Shown here in pieces: positions 30,517 through 40,869 of a stretch of 64,000 bases of DNA. Positions within the stretch are counted from its first letter, which is position 1; each line of letters opens with the position of its first letter. The notes beneath the pieces are model-generated. The model was given only the letters and a program-made list of their open reading frames with translations, was not told where the DNA came from and ran no database searches. Source of the stretch: Rahnella aquatilis CIP 78.65 = ATCC 33071 (GTDB taxonomy: Bacteria > Pseudomonadota > Gammaproteobacteria > Enterobacterales > Enterobacteriaceae). Both the position numbers and the translations under genes were made by a program. The stretch spans positions 496,001 to 560,000 of the forward strand of contig NC_016818.1 in NCBI RefSeq assembly GCF_000241955.1, read 5' to 3'.

Positions 30517-31460
30517 TGAGTCGCCCACGTCGCCGCGGCCGTGATATACATGGCGTTCTGCTACTGGACAAATCTTTAGGCTTGTCTTCTAACGATGCCC
30601 TGCAAAAAGTTAAACGCCTTTATAACGCTAACCGTGCAGGCCATACCGGTGCGCTCGATCCCTTAGCTACCGGTATGTTGCCGCTGTGCTTAGGTGAAGC
30701 GACCAAGTTTTCCCGATTCCTGCTTGATTCTGACAAACGCTATCGCGTGATTGCCCGCATGGGACAACGCACGGATACGTCAGATGCTGAAGGTGCCATC
30801 ATTTGTGAACGTGAAATGACGTTCACTCAGCAGCAACTGGATGACGCACTCGACAGTTTCCGTGGGGAAACTCAGCAAATTCCTTCTATGTATTCAGCAT
30901 TGAAATATGAAGGGAAAAAACTGTACGAATATGCACGTCAGGGCATCGAAGTCCCGCGAGAGTCACGCAGCATTACTGTGTATGAATTGCAGTTCATACG
31001 CTGGGAAGGCTTTGAAGTTGAGCTGGAAATCCATTGCTCAAAAGGCACTTACATCCGCACTATCGTTGATGATCTTGGTGAGAAGCTGGGGTGCGGTGCG
31101 CACGTAAGCTATCTGCGTCGTTTGCAGGTGGCAACTTATCCTTCAGAGCGAATGGTCACAATGGAAAAACTCCATCAGCTGATCGCTCAGGCAGAAGAGC
31201 AGGGTATTGAACCGCGCTTGCTGCTGGATCCTTTGTTGTTGCCGATGGATAGCGCATGTGAAGATTTCCCGGAAGTGAACCTGTTACCTGTGGTGGCCGG
31301 ATATGTCAAACAGGGACAACCTGTTCAGGCATCTGGTGCGCCTGTCAGCGGTATGGTTCGCATCACTGAAGGTGAAGAACGTAAGTTTATCGGTGTAGGA
31401 GAAATTGATGATGATGGCCGCATTGCGCCACGTCGTCTGGTCGTTGAATACACCGATTAA
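30516..31460 (+). CDS. truB: tRNA pseudouridine-55 synthase
   Basis: 314 residues, the same length as E. coli TruB. It makes the universal psi55 in the tRNA T-loop. The catalytic Asp lies in [19 protein letters not shown] near residue 48. The second motif [18 protein letters not shown] and the third [22 protein letters not shown] are intact, and a C-terminal PUA domain follows. The start overlaps the rbfA stop by one base. Confidence 0.98.
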   Translation: MSRPRRRGRDIHGVLLLDKSLGLSSNDALQKVKRLYNANRAGHTGALDPLATGMLPLCLGEATKFSRFLLDSDKRYRVIARMGQRTDTSDAEGAIICEREMTFTQQQLDDALDSFRGETQQIPSMYSALKYEGKKLYEYARQGIEVPRESRSITVYELQFIRWEGFEVELEIHCSKGTYIRTIVDDLGEKLGCGAHVSYLRRLQVATYPSERMVTMEKLHQLIAQAEEQGIEPRLLLDPLLLPMDSACEDFPEVNLLPVVAGYVKQGQPVQASGAPVSGMVRITEGEERKFIGVGEIDDDGRIAPRRLVVEYTD

Positions 31461-31476
31461 GCGCTTTCTGCCCACC

Positions 31477-31505
31477 TTGCGATCATATATAGCAAAGGGT
31501 AGAAT
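31477..31505 (+). promoter_or_regulatory. rpsO-pnp promoter
   Basis: TTGCGA, 17 bases, TAGAAT, followed by a G/C-containing discriminator. It lies just past truB, about 78 bases before rpsO. The roughly 70-base leader is where S15 binds and represses its own mRNA in E. coli. Confidence 0.7.
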
Positions 31506-31555
31506 AGCGCAGCTTATGCATTGGGTTGCTGAATTAGAGATCGGCACCCGTTTAA

Positions 31556-31852
<297 letters not shown>

Positions 31853-31870
31853 TCAAGCGAGTTTCAGTGT

Positions 31871-31894
31871 AAAGGGGCCAATAGGCCCCTTTAT
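31871..31894 (+). terminator. rpsO terminator
   Basis: The stem AAAGGGGCC / GGCCCCTTT is followed by ATT. It corresponds in position to the rpsO t1 terminator, where readthrough makes the rpsO-pnp transcript. Confidence 0.75.
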
Positions 31895-31983
31895 TCTAGG
31901 AAGCGCAGCCAAATCAGGGTACTGTATGGCTGCTGTTTCTACTGTTATTCTAAGAACATGAACTTCCGTTACAGATGTTTTCG

Positions 31984-32045
31984 CGCGGCTAATGAGAGAC
32001 TTTATTGCCACCTTGTCAGGCATATAAGGATTGTCATTAGTCGCG
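31984..32045 (+). promoter_or_regulatory. pnp leader hairpin (RNase III autoregulation site)
   Basis: CGCGGCTAATGA (31984-31995) pairs over 12 positions with TCATTAGTCGCG (32034-32045), with an inner TGCC / GGCA stem. In E. coli such a pnp leader hairpin is cut by RNase III, and PNPase then destabilises its own message. A smaller GCTGT / ACAGC hairpin lies just before the ribosome binding site. Confidence 0.75.
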
Positions 32046-32125
32046 AGAATGTAGTGAGAAGCTCGGATATTTATCGGTGTGATCTGCTGTCATAACAGCT
32101 GCGCGCCACAAAAAAGGATATTACA

Positions 32126-34249
32126 TTGCTTAATCCGACTATTCGTAAATTCCAATACGGCCAGCACACTGTTACGCTGGAAACCGGCATGATGGCTCGT
32201 CAGGCAACTGCCGCTGTTATGGTTAGCATGGACGACACTGCGGTATTCGTTACCGTTGTTGGCCAGAAAAAAGCTAAACCAGGTCAGAGTTTCTTCCCGC
32301 TGACTGTTAACTATCAGGAGCGTACTTACGCTGCTGGTCGTATCCCGGGCAGCTTCTTCCGTCGCGAAGGCCGTCCAAGTGAAGGCGAAACACTGACCTC
32401 ACGTCTGATTGACCGCCCGATTCGCCCGCTGTTCCCGGACTCTTTCCTGAATGAAGTTCAGGTTATCGCGACTGTGGTTTCTCTGAATCCACAAGTTAAC
32501 CCTGACATCGTTGCGATGATCGGTGCGTCGGCTGCCCTGAGCCTGTCTGGTATTCCATTCAATGGCCCGATCGGCGCTGCACGCGTTGGTTATATCAACG
32601 ACCAATATGTTCTGAACCCAACCGCAGATGAGCTGAAAACAAGCCGTCTGGACCTGGTTGTTGCCGGTACGCAGGGCGCGGTTCTGATGGTTGAATCTGA
32701 AGCTGAAGTGCTGAGCGAAGATCAAATGCTGGGCGCGGTCGTATTCGGCCACGAACAACAACAAATCGTTATCGACAATATCAACTCACTGGTTGCTGAA
32801 GTCGGTAAGCCAAAATGGGACTGGCAGCCAGAAGCGGTTAACGCTGAGCTGCACGCTCGCGTTGCCGCACTGTCTGAATCCCGTCTGGGTGATGCGTACC
32901 TGATCACCGAGAAGCAAGAACGTTACAACCAGATTAATGTCATCAAAGCTGATGTTGTTCAGGCTCTGCAAGCTGAAGACGAATCCCTGGATGCGGGCGA
33001 AATCTCTGACATTCTGGGCAGCATCGAGAAAAATGTGGTTCGTAGCCGTGTGCTGCGTGGCGAGCCGCGTATTGATGGTCGCGAAAAAGACATGATCCGT
33101 GGTCTGGATGTGCGTACTGGCGTTCTGCCACGTACCCATGGTTCCGCTCTGTTCACCCGTGGTGAAACTCAGGCGCTGGTGACTGCAACTCTGGGTACTG
33201 CGCGTGATGCACAGAACCTGGATGAGCTGATGGGCGAGAAAACGGACAACTTCCTGTTCCATTACAACTTCCCTCCATACTCAGTAGGCGAAACCGGGAT
33301 GGTGGGTTCGCCAAAACGTCGTGAGATTGGCCATGGCCGTCTTGCTAAACGTGGTGTGCTGGCGATGATGCCAAAACCAGAAGACTTCCCGTACACCGTA
33401 CGTGTGGTTTCTGAAATCACTGAATCCAACGGTTCATCTTCAATGGCTTCTGTTTGTGGCGCCTCTCTGGCCCTGATGGATGCAGGTGTTCCGATTAAAG
33501 CCGCTGTTGCGGGTATCGCAATGGGTCTGGTTAAAGAAGGCGAAAGCTTTATCGTTCTGTCCGACATTCTGGGTGACGAAGATCACCTGGGCGATATGGA
33601 CTTTAAAGTGGCCGGTAGCCGCGACGGTATCACCGCGCTGCAGATGGACATCAAAATCGAAGGTATCACCCGTGAAATCATGCAGGTGGCTCTGAACCAG
33701 GCTAAGGGTGCGCGTCTGCACATTCTGGGCGTGATGGAACAAGCTATCAGCATTCCACGTGGCGACATCTCTCAGTTTGCTCCGCGTATCCATACCATCA
33801 AGATCAGTCCGGACAAAATCAAGGACGTGATCGGTAAAGGTGGTTCTGTGATCCGTGCGCTGACCGAAGAAACCGGCACTACTATCGAAATCGAAGATGA
33901 CGGTACTGTGAAAATTGCAGCAACCGATGGCGAGAAAGCGAAATACGCTATTCGTCGTATCGAAGAGATCACTGCTGAAATCGAAGTTGGCCGTATCTAT
34001 CAAGGTAAAGTGACCCGTATCGTAGACTTTGGTGCCTTTGTTGCCATCGGTGGCGGTAAAGAAGGTCTGGTACACATCTCTCAAATCGCTGACAAGCGTG
34101 TAGAGAAAGTGACTGATTACCTGCAGATGGGCCAGGAAGTTCCGGTTAAAGTTCTCGAGGTTGACCGTCAGGGTCGTGTGCGTCTGAGTATCAAAGAAGC
34201 TACCGCACCTTCTCAGGACGAAACAACTGAGCAACCTGCAGCAGAATAA
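32126..34249 (+). CDS. pnp: Polynucleotide phosphorylase
   Basis: 707 residues (E. coli 711). The 3'-5' phosphorolytic exoribonuclease of the RNA degradosome. It begins with TTG ([21 protein letters not shown]), as in E. coli, after AAAAAGGAT. Two RNase PH-like domains are separated by a helical domain. The second carries the catalytic [10 protein letters not shown] and SSMASVCG...DAGVPI region. Then come KH ([19 protein letters not shown]) and S1 ([33 protein letters not shown]). Expression is likely limited by the leader hairpin. Confidence 0.98.
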   Translation: MLNPTIRKFQYGQHTVTLETGMMARQATAAVMVSMDDTAVFVTVVGQKKAKPGQSFFPLTVNYQERTYAAGRIPGSFFRREGRPSEGETLTSRLIDRPIRPLFPDSFLNEVQVIATVVSLNPQVNPDIVAMIGASAALSLSGIPFNGPIGAARVGYINDQYVLNPTADELKTSRLDLVVAGTQGAVLMVESEAEVLSEDQMLGAVVFGHEQQQIVIDNINSLVAEVGKPKWDWQPEAVNAELHARVAALSESRLGDAYLITEKQERYNQINVIKADVVQALQAEDESLDAGEISDILGSIEKNVVRSRVLRGEPRIDGREKDMIRGLDVRTGVLPRTHGSALFTRGETQALVTATLGTARDAQNLDELMGEKTDNFLFHYNFPPYSVGETGMVGSPKRREIGHGRLAKRGVLAMMPKPEDFPYTVRVVSEITESNGSSSMASVCGASLALMDAGVPIKAAVAGIAMGLVKEGESFIVLSDILGDEDHLGDMDFKVAGSRDGITALQMDIKIEGITREIMQVALNQAKGARLHILGVMEQAISIPRGDISQFAPRIHTIKISPDKIKDVIGKGGSVIRALTEETGTTIEIEDDGTVKIAATDGEKAKYAIRRIEEITAEIEVGRIYQGKVTRIVDFGAFVAIGGGKEGLVHISQIADKRVEKVTDYLQMGQEVPVKVLEVDRQGRVRLSIKEATAPSQDETTEQPAAE

Positions 34250-34266
34250 TCTGTAACAGAAGTTTT

Positions 34267-34297
34267 ACAGCTCCTTTCTATTTGGGAAGGAGCTGTT
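34267..34297 (+). terminator. Hairpin after pnp
   Basis: The stem ACAGCTCCTTTC / GGAAGGAGCTGT lies 17 bases after the pnp stop. There is no T-run after it (TCGTCTC), so it may protect the 3' end more than terminate. Confidence 0.5.
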
Positions 34298-34378
34298 CGT
34301 CTCACGGACGCAGGACGCGTTTGTGTTAAGCAAGCGGATGACAGGATGTTCATCCAATGTTTGTCTCCGGGAGTAGAA

Positions 34379-35263
34379 ATGAAGCCTTTCTTGCGCTGGT
34401 GTTATGTTGCGACAGCACTTATGTTGGCAGGATGCAGCAACCATGATTGGCGTAAAAATGAAGTTCTGGCGATTCCGTTGCAACCGACGTTGCAGCAGGA
34501 AGTCATCCTGGCACGCATGGAACAAATACTTGCCAGTCGGTCATTAACCGATGATGAGAGAGCACAGCTATTATATGAGCGCGGTGTGCTGTATGATAGT
34601 CTCGGGCTAAGAGCATTGGCGCGAAATGATTTTTCACAAGCGCTGTCTATTCGTCCTGATATGCCAGAAGTTTTTAACTACCTGGGGATTTACCTAACGC
34701 AGGCAGGCAATTTCGATGCTGCCTATGAAGCGTTTGATTCTGTACTAGAGCTTGATCCAACTTACAACTACGCGCGTTTGAATCGAGGTATCGCCCTGTA
34801 TTATGGTGGCCGATTCTCGTTAGCGCAGGATGATCTGCAGGCGTTTTATCGAGACGATCCAAATGATCCCTTCCGTTCTTTATGGCTTTATCTTGCGGAG
34901 CGAGAAATCAATCCGAAGAATGCCGATGTAGCGCTTCAACAGCGTTATGACAAAGCGGACAGAGGGCAATGGGGATGGAATATCGTCGAATTCTACCTGG
35001 GCAAAATCAGCGAATCTACGCTGATGGAACGCCTCAAGGCAGAAGCAACGGATAACACTTCGCTCGCTGAGCATCTCAGTGAAACTGACTTCTATTTAGG
35101 TAAACATTACCTAAGTCTGGGGGACAAGAACAGCGCCGCGGCACTGTTCAAACTGACGGTAGCTAACAATGTTCATAACTTTGTTGAGCACCGCTATGCA
35201 TTGTTGGAATTGGCGCTTTTGGGCCATGAGCAAGACGACCTATCAGAATCGGACCAGCAATAG
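34379..35263 (+). CDS. nlpI: Outer-membrane lipoprotein NlpI
   Basis: 294 residues, the same length as E. coli NlpI. It is an adaptor that scaffolds murein endopeptidases such as MepS and delivers them to the protease Prc. The signal peptide ends in the lipobox LMLAGC (lipid-modified Cys19). Tetratricopeptide helices follow from about residue 60: [28 protein letters not shown], then [30 protein letters not shown]. Eleven upstream codons are excluded because the signal peptide defines the start, which follows GGGAGTAGAA. Confidence 0.97.
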   Translation: MKPFLRWCYVATALMLAGCSNHDWRKNEVLAIPLQPTLQQEVILARMEQILASRSLTDDERAQLLYERGVLYDSLGLRALARNDFSQALSIRPDMPEVFNYLGIYLTQAGNFDAAYEAFDSVLELDPTYNYARLNRGIALYYGGRFSLAQDDLQAFYRDDPNDPFRSLWLYLAEREINPKNADVALQQRYDKADRGQWGWNIVEFYLGKISESTLMERLKAEATDNTSLAEHLSETDFYLGKHYLSLGDKNSAAALFKLTVANNVHNFVEHRYALLELALLGHEQDDLSESDQQ

Positions 35264-35377
35264 CTGACGACACCAATCAGCCTTTTAATCATGGTATTTA
35301 CCATTTTTAAGCGCCTTAACGGGCGAGGGTTGCTTTGTTCGTTTTATAATCTAATTTGAGCCGGTTCACACTTTTCA

Positions 35378-35458
35378 ATGAAAATGACTGAAAATTTTCT
35401 CGACGAGTTATGTAGACTGGCTGCCATTATTAATGAGGCACGTGTACATGACTACTGA
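35378..35458 (+). CDS. yrbN: Small protein YrbN
   Basis: A 26-codon frame, [26 protein letters not shown], whose last 11 bases overlap the start of deaD. E. coli has a 26-residue protein, YrbN, at exactly this place between nlpI and deaD, and the [13 protein letters not shown] core looks coding. It is too short for routine gene calling. Function unknown; the overlap suggests that translating it aids or controls deaD translation, possibly in the cold. Recognised from length, position and the overlap rather than an alignment. Confidence 0.7.
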   Translation: MKMTENFLDELCRLAAIINEARVHDY

Positions 35459-37373
35459 GCTTGAAACCTCTTTTGCTGACCTGGGGCTGTCTGCTCCGAT
35501 CATTTCTGCCCTGACTGATTTGGGCTACGAAAAACCTTCACCAATCCAGGCTGAGTGTATTCCTCACCTGTTAAACGGCCGCGACGTTCTGGGCATGGCT
35601 CAGACAGGTTCCGGTAAAACAGCCGCATTCTCTTTACCGCTGCTGCACAACATTGATGCTTCACTGAAAGCACCACAAATTCTTGTTCTGGCACCGACCC
35701 GCGAACTGGCGGTTCAGGTTGCTGAAGCAATGACTGATTTCTCTAAACACATGCATGGCGTGAATGTGGTTGCCCTTTATGGCGGCCAGCGCTATGACGT
35801 CCAGTTGCGTGCTCTGCGTCAGGGACCACAAGTTGTTGTGGGTACCCCGGGGCGTCTGCTGGACCACCTGAAACGCGGCACCCTGAACCTCTCTAACCTG
35901 AGCGGCCTGGTGCTGGACGAAGCTGATGAAATGCTGCGTATGGGCTTCATCGAAGACGTCGAAACTATCATGGCGCAGATCCCGGCTCAACATCAGACCG
36001 CCTTGTTCTCTGCAACCATGCCAGAAGCTATTCGCCGCATTACCCGTCGCTTCATGAAAGATCCTCAGGAAGTGCGTATCCAGTCAAGCGTGACCACGCG
36101 TCCTGACATCAGCCAGAGCTACTGGTCTGTATACGGTCTGCGTAAAAACGAAGCGCTGGTGCGTTTCCTGGAAGCAGAAGATTTTGATGCAGCGATCATC
36201 TTCGTCCGTACTAAAAACGCGACGCTGGAAGTGGCTGAAGCGCTGGAACGTAGCGGCTACAGCAGCGCTGCACTGAACGGTGACATGAACCAGGCACTGC
36301 GCGAGCAGACTCTGGAGCGTCTGAAAGATGGCCGTCTGGACATTCTGATCGCAACCGACGTGGCAGCACGTGGTCTCGATGTAGAACGTATCAGCCTGGT
36401 TGTTAACTACGACATCCCGATGGACTCAGAATCTTACGTTCACCGTATCGGTCGTACCGGTCGTGCTGGCCGTGCAGGTCGCGCACTGCTGTTCGTTGAG
36501 AACCGTGAGCGTCGTCTGCTGCGTAACATTGAACGCACCATGAAGCTGACCATTCCGGAAGTTGAAATCCCAACTGCAGAAGTTCTGGGCGAACGTCGTC
36601 TGGCTAAGTTTGCAGCGAAAGTTCAGCAACAACTGGAAAGCAGCGATCTGGATCAATACCGTGCGCTGCTGGCGAAACTGCAACCAGCAGAAGAGCTGGA
36701 TGTTGAAACACTGGCGGCGGCACTGTTGAAAATGGCACAGGGCGAACGTCCTCTGATTGTTGCAGCGGATCCGGTCTTCAAAAGCCGCCCACCACGTCGT
36801 GAATTCGAAGAACGTGGCGACCGCGGTGACCGTGGCGATCGTCGTGACCGTCCGGCTCGTAGCAATGACCGTCCTGCACGTGATGGCGACAGCCCGCGTC
36901 GTGAACGTCGTGATGCTGGCGAAATGGAGCTGTACCGTATCGAAGTGGGTCGTGATGACGGCGTAGAAGTTCGTCATATCGTTGGCGCTATCGCTAACGA
37001 AGGCGACATCAGCAGCCGTTACATCGGTAACATTAAGCTGTTCGGTACGCACTCCACTATCGAATTGCCGAAAGGTATGCCGGGCGAGATCCTGTCTCAC
37101 TTCACCCGTACCCGTATCCTGAATAAACCGATGAACATGCAGTTGATCGGTGATGCGGTGCCACAGGCGCCACGTCGTGATCGCCCGGCCGGTGCTGGCG
37201 GTGAGCGCCGTGGTAACGGTGCTCCGCGTCCATTCAACGGCGAACGTCGTGAAGGTGGTCGTGGTACCGGTGGTGCTCCACGTACTTTCAGTGGTGACCG
37301 TCGCGAAGGTTCGTCAGCCGCGGGTGATCGTCGTCCGCCAAGCCGCGCACCACGTCGTACTTCTGACGTATAA
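35448..37373 (+). CDS. deaD: Cold-shock ATP-dependent RNA helicase DeaD/CsdA
   Basis: 641 residues (E. coli 629). A DEAD-box helicase for ribosome assembly and mRNA decay at low temperature. Q motif [10 protein letters not shown], motif I AQTGSGKT, motif [11 protein letters not shown], motif III FSATMP, motif [14 protein letters not shown] DbpA-like RNA-binding domain ([29 protein letters not shown]) lies between two Arg/Gly/Asp-rich segments (about 455-500 and 570-641). The ATG at 35448 has GAGG nine bases upstream and overlaps the yrbN end. An upstream ATG at 35433 is inside yrbN. Confidence 0.97.
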   Translation: MTTELETSFADLGLSAPIISALTDLGYEKPSPIQAECIPHLLNGRDVLGMAQTGSGKTAAFSLPLLHNIDASLKAPQILVLAPTRELAVQVAEAMTDFSKHMHGVNVVALYGGQRYDVQLRALRQGPQVVVGTPGRLLDHLKRGTLNLSNLSGLVLDEADEMLRMGFIEDVETIMAQIPAQHQTALFSATMPEAIRRITRRFMKDPQEVRIQSSVTTRPDISQSYWSVYGLRKNEALVRFLEAEDFDAAIIFVRTKNATLEVAEALERSGYSSAALNGDMNQALREQTLERLKDGRLDILIATDVAARGLDVERISLVVNYDIPMDSESYVHRIGRTGRAGRAGRALLFVENRERRLLRNIERTMKLTIPEVEIPTAEVLGERRLAKFAAKVQQQLESSDLDQYRALLAKLQPAEELDVETLAAALLKMAQGERPLIVAADPVFKSRPPRREFEERGDRGDRGDRRDRPARSNDRPARDGDSPRRERRDAGEMELYRIEVGRDDGVEVRHIVGAIANEGDISSRYIGNIKLFGTHSTIELPKGMPGEILSHFTRTRILNKPMNMQLIGDAVPQAPRRDRPAGAGGERRGNGAPRPFNGERREGGRGTGGAPRTFSGDRREGSSAAGDRRPPSRAPRRTSDV

Positions 37374-37404
37374 TCTGATTTCAGTTCGCTGATCTTCAGA
37401 TAAT

Positions 37405-37437
37405 AAAAAACCAGCCTTCATCGGGCTGGTTTTTTTT
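37405..37437. terminator. Bidirectional terminator deaD / yhbW
   Basis: The stem AAAAAACCAGCC / GGCTGGTTTTTT with a TTCATCG loop has an A-run on one side and a T-run on the other, between converging genes. Confidence 0.9.
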
Positions 37438-37455
37438 CGTCTGCCATTTACGGGG

Positions 37456-38481
37456 TTAGCCAATACGTTGTTCTTTGACCAATTCACCCTGAAGCTGTGA
37501 AACAATCTCGAATGAATGCAGGCGTGCCTGATGATCAAAAATCTGGCCGTTGATCATGAGTTCATCGGCTTCGGTTTCACGCAGAATATTTTGCAGGCCC
37601 TGCCGCACACTTTCCTTATTACCGACAACCGACATACGCAGCGCATTATCCACGCCAAAGCGTTCCTGAGCTGACCATAAGCTTTCGATGTTATCAACCG
37701 GCGCAGGCAGTTTGCCCGGCATTCCGCGACGCAGATTAATGAACTGCTGCTGGTTGGAGGTGAACATCCGGCGCGCTTCTTCATCCGTATCGGCAGCAAT
37801 GGCATTGATACATACCATGGCGTGTGGTTTCTCAAGCTGTGCGGAAGGCTGGAATTTGCTGCGGTAAATCGCTAACGCCTGATACAACATGTCTGGTGCG
37901 AAATGTGAGGCGAAGGCAAATGGCAGACCGAGTGCCGCCGCCAGTTGAGCGCTGTACAGGCTTGAACCCAGTAACCAGATAGGCACATGTAAACCTTGTC
38001 CCGGCACGGCCTGTACGGCCTGCTGCGGCTGAACATCACCGAAATACATCTGCAATTCCTGCACATCCTGCGGGAAGTTATCGATCTCACCGGAAAGATG
38101 GCGGCGCAGGGCAATCATGGTGCGCTGATCGGTGCCCGGCGCACGGCCCAGCCCCAGATCCACACGGTTCGGATAGAGCGTGGCCAGCGTACCAAACTGT
38201 TCGGCAATCACCAGCGGTGAGTGGTTGGGCAGCATCACGCCGCCGGAACCCACACGGATCGTTTTTGTCCCACCCGCGATATACCCCAGCAGCACGGAAG
38301 TGGCCGCACTGGCGATGCCGGTCATATTGTGGTGCTCTGCCATCCAGTAACGCTGGTAGCCCCATTTCTCGGCATGTTGCGCCAGTTCCAGTGAACACTG
38401 GAATGCGCGGGCAGGGTCCGCGCCTTGCGGAACCGGTGCCAAATCGAGAACGGAAAGGGGAACGGTGTTTTTATCAGACAT
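37456..38481 (-). CDS. yhbW: Luciferase-like flavin monooxygenase YhbW
   Basis: 341 residues (E. coli YhbW 335) of the bacterial-luciferase-like superfamily, a TIM barrel that uses reduced flavin. Family motifs are [61 protein letters not shown] and the C-terminal [23 protein letters not shown]. The physiological substrate is not known. It converges on deaD and is divergent from the exporter operon. Confidence 0.92.
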   Translation of the reverse strand: MSDKNTVPLSVLDLAPVPQGADPARAFQCSLELAQHAEKWGYQRYWMAEHHNMTGIASAATSVLLGYIAGGTKTIRVGSGGVMLPNHSPLVIAEQFGTLATLYPNRVDLGLGRAPGTDQRTMIALRRHLSGEIDNFPQDVQELQMYFGDVQPQQAVQAVPGQGLHVPIWLLGSSLYSAQLAAALGLPFAFASHFAPDMLYQALAIYRSKFQPSAQLEKPHAMVCINAIAADTDEEARRMFTSNQQQFINLRRGMPGKLPAPVDNIESLWSAQERFGVDNALRMSVVGNKESVRQGLQNILRETEADELMINGQIFDHQARLHSFEIVSQLQGELVKEQRIG

Positions 38482-38725
38482 AATCGCGGCTCACTCTTGA
38501 TGGAGGTGAGGGGAGAAGCATTCACTCCGCTCATAATTAGTATGAGTATTACCCAATAATGCCGTATTGAATACGGCATTTGTGCCCTTACATGCCGTTT
38601 AAACATCCTAAAATCAGATTGAAATAACCTAAACTATCATTTCAGCCAATATGTTGTTTTGTGTTAAAAACTCTCTGTTCACCCCGTTATTATTGAATCT
38701 GGCGAACAAAAAGGATGTCGCACCG

Positions 38726-39700
38726 ATGAGTAAACGAATTTTACTGACCCTGCTGCTGGTTGCAGTCGCGGTTTCTCTGGCGGTGCTGTTTCGGGCGCAC
38801 AATCAGGATCTCTTATTACAGGGCGAAGTTGACGCGCCGGAAGTGATTATTGCGTCGAAAGCCAAAGGCCGCGTCATTGAACGCCATGTGGAGCGCGGCG
38901 ACGATGTCAAAGCCGGGCAGTTATTGATCACTCTCGACAGCCCCGAACTGATGGCGCAGTTGCGCGCGGCTGAAGCGGCGCGCGATCAGGCAAAAGCCCA
39001 GCTTGATCTTTCCGTTAACGGCACCCGTGAAGAAAGTATCCGTAACCTGAAAGCCACGCTGGCGCAGTCGCAGGCGGAATACATCAACGCACGTGATCTT
39101 TACAACCGCAATGCCAAAGTGGCGGCCAAAGGCTTCATTTCTGCTTCTGATTTGGAAGATTCCCGCCGTGCCCGCGACAGTGCTTATCAGCAGGTGCTCG
39201 TCGCCAAAGCCAATCTGGATGAAGGCATCAACGGCGATCGCGTTGAGCAACGGGAAAGCTATGCCGCCCAGTTGCGTCAGGCGGAAGAAGATCTGCTGGA
39301 AGTGAAAGCGCAAACCGATGATTTGCAGGTCAAAGCCCCGGTTGATGGTGAAGTCGGGCCGATTCCCGTTGAAGTCGGCGAGCTGCAAAATGCCTCGAGC
39401 CCGTTACTGACGTTAGTCCGTCTGCCTGATGCGTATTTCGTGTTTAACCTGCGGGAAGATATTCTGGCGGGCGTGCGGAAAGGCGATAAAGTCAGGATGC
39501 GCGTTCCCGCGCTGAATAACCAGATGATCGAAACTGAAGTGCGCTACATTGCTCCCCTCGGTGATTACGCGACCAAACGTGCCACGCGTGCGACCGGCGA
39601 CTTTGATTTAAAAACTTTTGAAGTGCGTCTGTATCCCGCCAAACCGGTGCCCGGATTGCGTCAGGGTATGAGCGCATTATGGCAATGGAAAGCTAAGTGA
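38726..39700 (+). CDS. HlyD-family membrane fusion protein
   Basis: 324 residues. An N-terminal anchor helix (about 5-24, ILLTLLLVAVAVSLAVLF) is followed by a barrel/lipoyl half (VDAPEVIIASKAKGRVIERHVERGDDVKAGQLL). A long alpha-helical hairpin rich in Ala, Arg and Glu (about 70-195) follows, then the second lipoyl half VKAPVDGEVGPIPVEVGEL. It should bridge an inner-membrane exporter to an outer-membrane channel, as YhiI and YbhG do. The ATG at 38726 has AAGGA upstream; a longer frame to 38651 is not supported. It is first of three overlapping genes (GTGA overlap with the next). Confidence 0.88.
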   Translation: MSKRILLTLLLVAVAVSLAVLFRAHNQDLLLQGEVDAPEVIIASKAKGRVIERHVERGDDVKAGQLLITLDSPELMAQLRAAEAARDQAKAQLDLSVNGTREESIRNLKATLAQSQAEYINARDLYNRNAKVAAKGFISASDLEDSRRARDSAYQQVLVAKANLDEGINGDRVEQRESYAAQLRQAEEDLLEVKAQTDDLQVKAPVDGEVGPIPVEVGELQNASSPLLTLVRLPDAYFVFNLREDILAGVRKGDKVRMRVPALNNQMIETEVRYIAPLGDYATKRATRATGDFDLKTFEVRLYPAKPVPGLRQGMSALWQWKAK

Positions 39701-40869
39701 GACCGGTTAAAGCACCGCGCAGTGAAAGGGTAAAAGCCGCATGGCGCTGTTTCAGTCGGGCTTTTACCCGCGAGACCCGACACGCTTTCCGCAAGCCGGT
39801 GATTCACTGGCTGTGCTGGATTTTCCCTTTGCTGCTTTTCGGGCTTATCAGCAGCAACTTTTCGGAAGGCACCTTGCTGGATTTACCGGTGTCTGTGGTT
39901 GACAACGATCACAGCCCGCTATCCAAAACGCTGGTCCGCAAACTGGATGCCGGTTCCCATGCCCATGTGCAGGCTTTCGAAGGCGGCTTACCTGAGGCGG
40001 AATACCGTCTGCGTACCGCGCAGGATTATGCCCTGTTGTATATTCCCGATGCTTTCGAAGCGGATGTATTGGCCGGAAAACAACCCAGCGCGGTGCTCTA
40101 TTACAATGCCTTATTTTACGGGGCCGGCCTGTATTCCACGCAGGATTACAGCGGGCTTATCACCGAACTTAACACCCGCTACCGTTCCATCATTGCGGCA
40201 AAAATCGGCAAAACGCTGCCGTCGCTGGCCAGTGTCGATGTCTCTTATGGCAGCCTGTTCAATGCCAGCGGCAGTTACATTTACTATCAGCAATTCGCGG
40301 CAACCATTCACCTGCTGCAACTGTTCACGGTGACCTGCATGATCTACGTGATGGCGCGCAGTCAGGCCTTACTCAGCGCGCCGTCTTTCACACTGGCATT
40401 GCTCGGCAAACTCGCGCCGTACACCTTGTGTTTCACCACCTTGCTGATGGTGGAAATCGCCATGCTGGTGGGCTTTTTCGACGCACGTGTCAGCGGTAAT
40501 CCCTTGTATATGCTGCTGATCGGCTTTTTCTATGTGATCGCCGCACAAAGCCTCGGATTGCTGCTTTTCACCTTCACCAAAACCACGATCACGGCTTACA
40601 CCATGATGGGGATTTTCGTCAGTATCGCGCTGACATTCTCGGGAATGGCGGTACCGGTGCTGTCGATGCCGCTGCCAGCCCGTATTATTTCCGGTATTGA
40701 GCCGCTGAGTTACGCGCTGGCCGCCATGTTTGACGTTTTCCTGCGCGAGGTGTCGGTGCGCGGCATTCTGATGGTGTGTTGCATCCTGCTGATCTATCCG
40801 CTGCTGACCAGTTTGCTGGTGCGTAAACGCCTTTATATGCGGATGAAACAACAGGAGCCAGGACAATGA
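39697..40869 (+). CDS. ABC-2 type exporter permease, first copy
   Basis: 390 residues of the ABC-2 membrane family (YhhJ/YbhR type). One TM helix near residues 29-47 (WLCWIFPLLLFGLISSNF) is followed by a large extracytoplasmic domain (about 50-205, LPVSVVDNDHSPLSKTLVRKL...) and a five-helix bundle at the C-terminus. The start is GTG, overlapping the fusion protein stop as GTGA. The end overlaps the next permease as ATGA. The substrate is unknown. No nucleotide-binding motif is present in it or in its neighbours. Confidence 0.88.
   Translation: MRPVKAPRSERVKAAWRCFSRAFTRETRHAFRKPVIHWLCWIFPLLLFGLISSNFSEGTLLDLPVSVVDNDHSPLSKTLVRKLDAGSHAHVQAFEGGLPEAEYRLRTAQDYALLYIPDAFEADVLAGKQPSAVLYYNALFYGAGLYSTQDYSGLITELNTRYRSIIAAKIGKTLPSLASVDVSYGSLFNASGSYIYYQQFAATIHLLQLFTVTCMIYVMARSQALLSAPSFTLALLGKLAPYTLCFTTLLMVEIAMLVGFFDARVSGNPLYMLLIGFFYVIAAQSLGLLLFTFTKTTITAYTMMGIFVSIALTFSGMAVPVLSMPLPARIISGIEPLSYALAAMFDVFLREVSVRGILMVCCILLIYPLLTSLLVRKRLYMRMKQQEPGQ

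Noticed and set aside
33440..34234. 264-codon frame opposite pnp
   Set aside because: Antisense shadow of PNPase KH/S1 domains with no start signal.
36426..37100. 224-codon frame opposite deaD
   Set aside because: Thr/Ala/Phe-rich antisense shadow of the Arg/Gly-rich helicase tail; no family resemblance.
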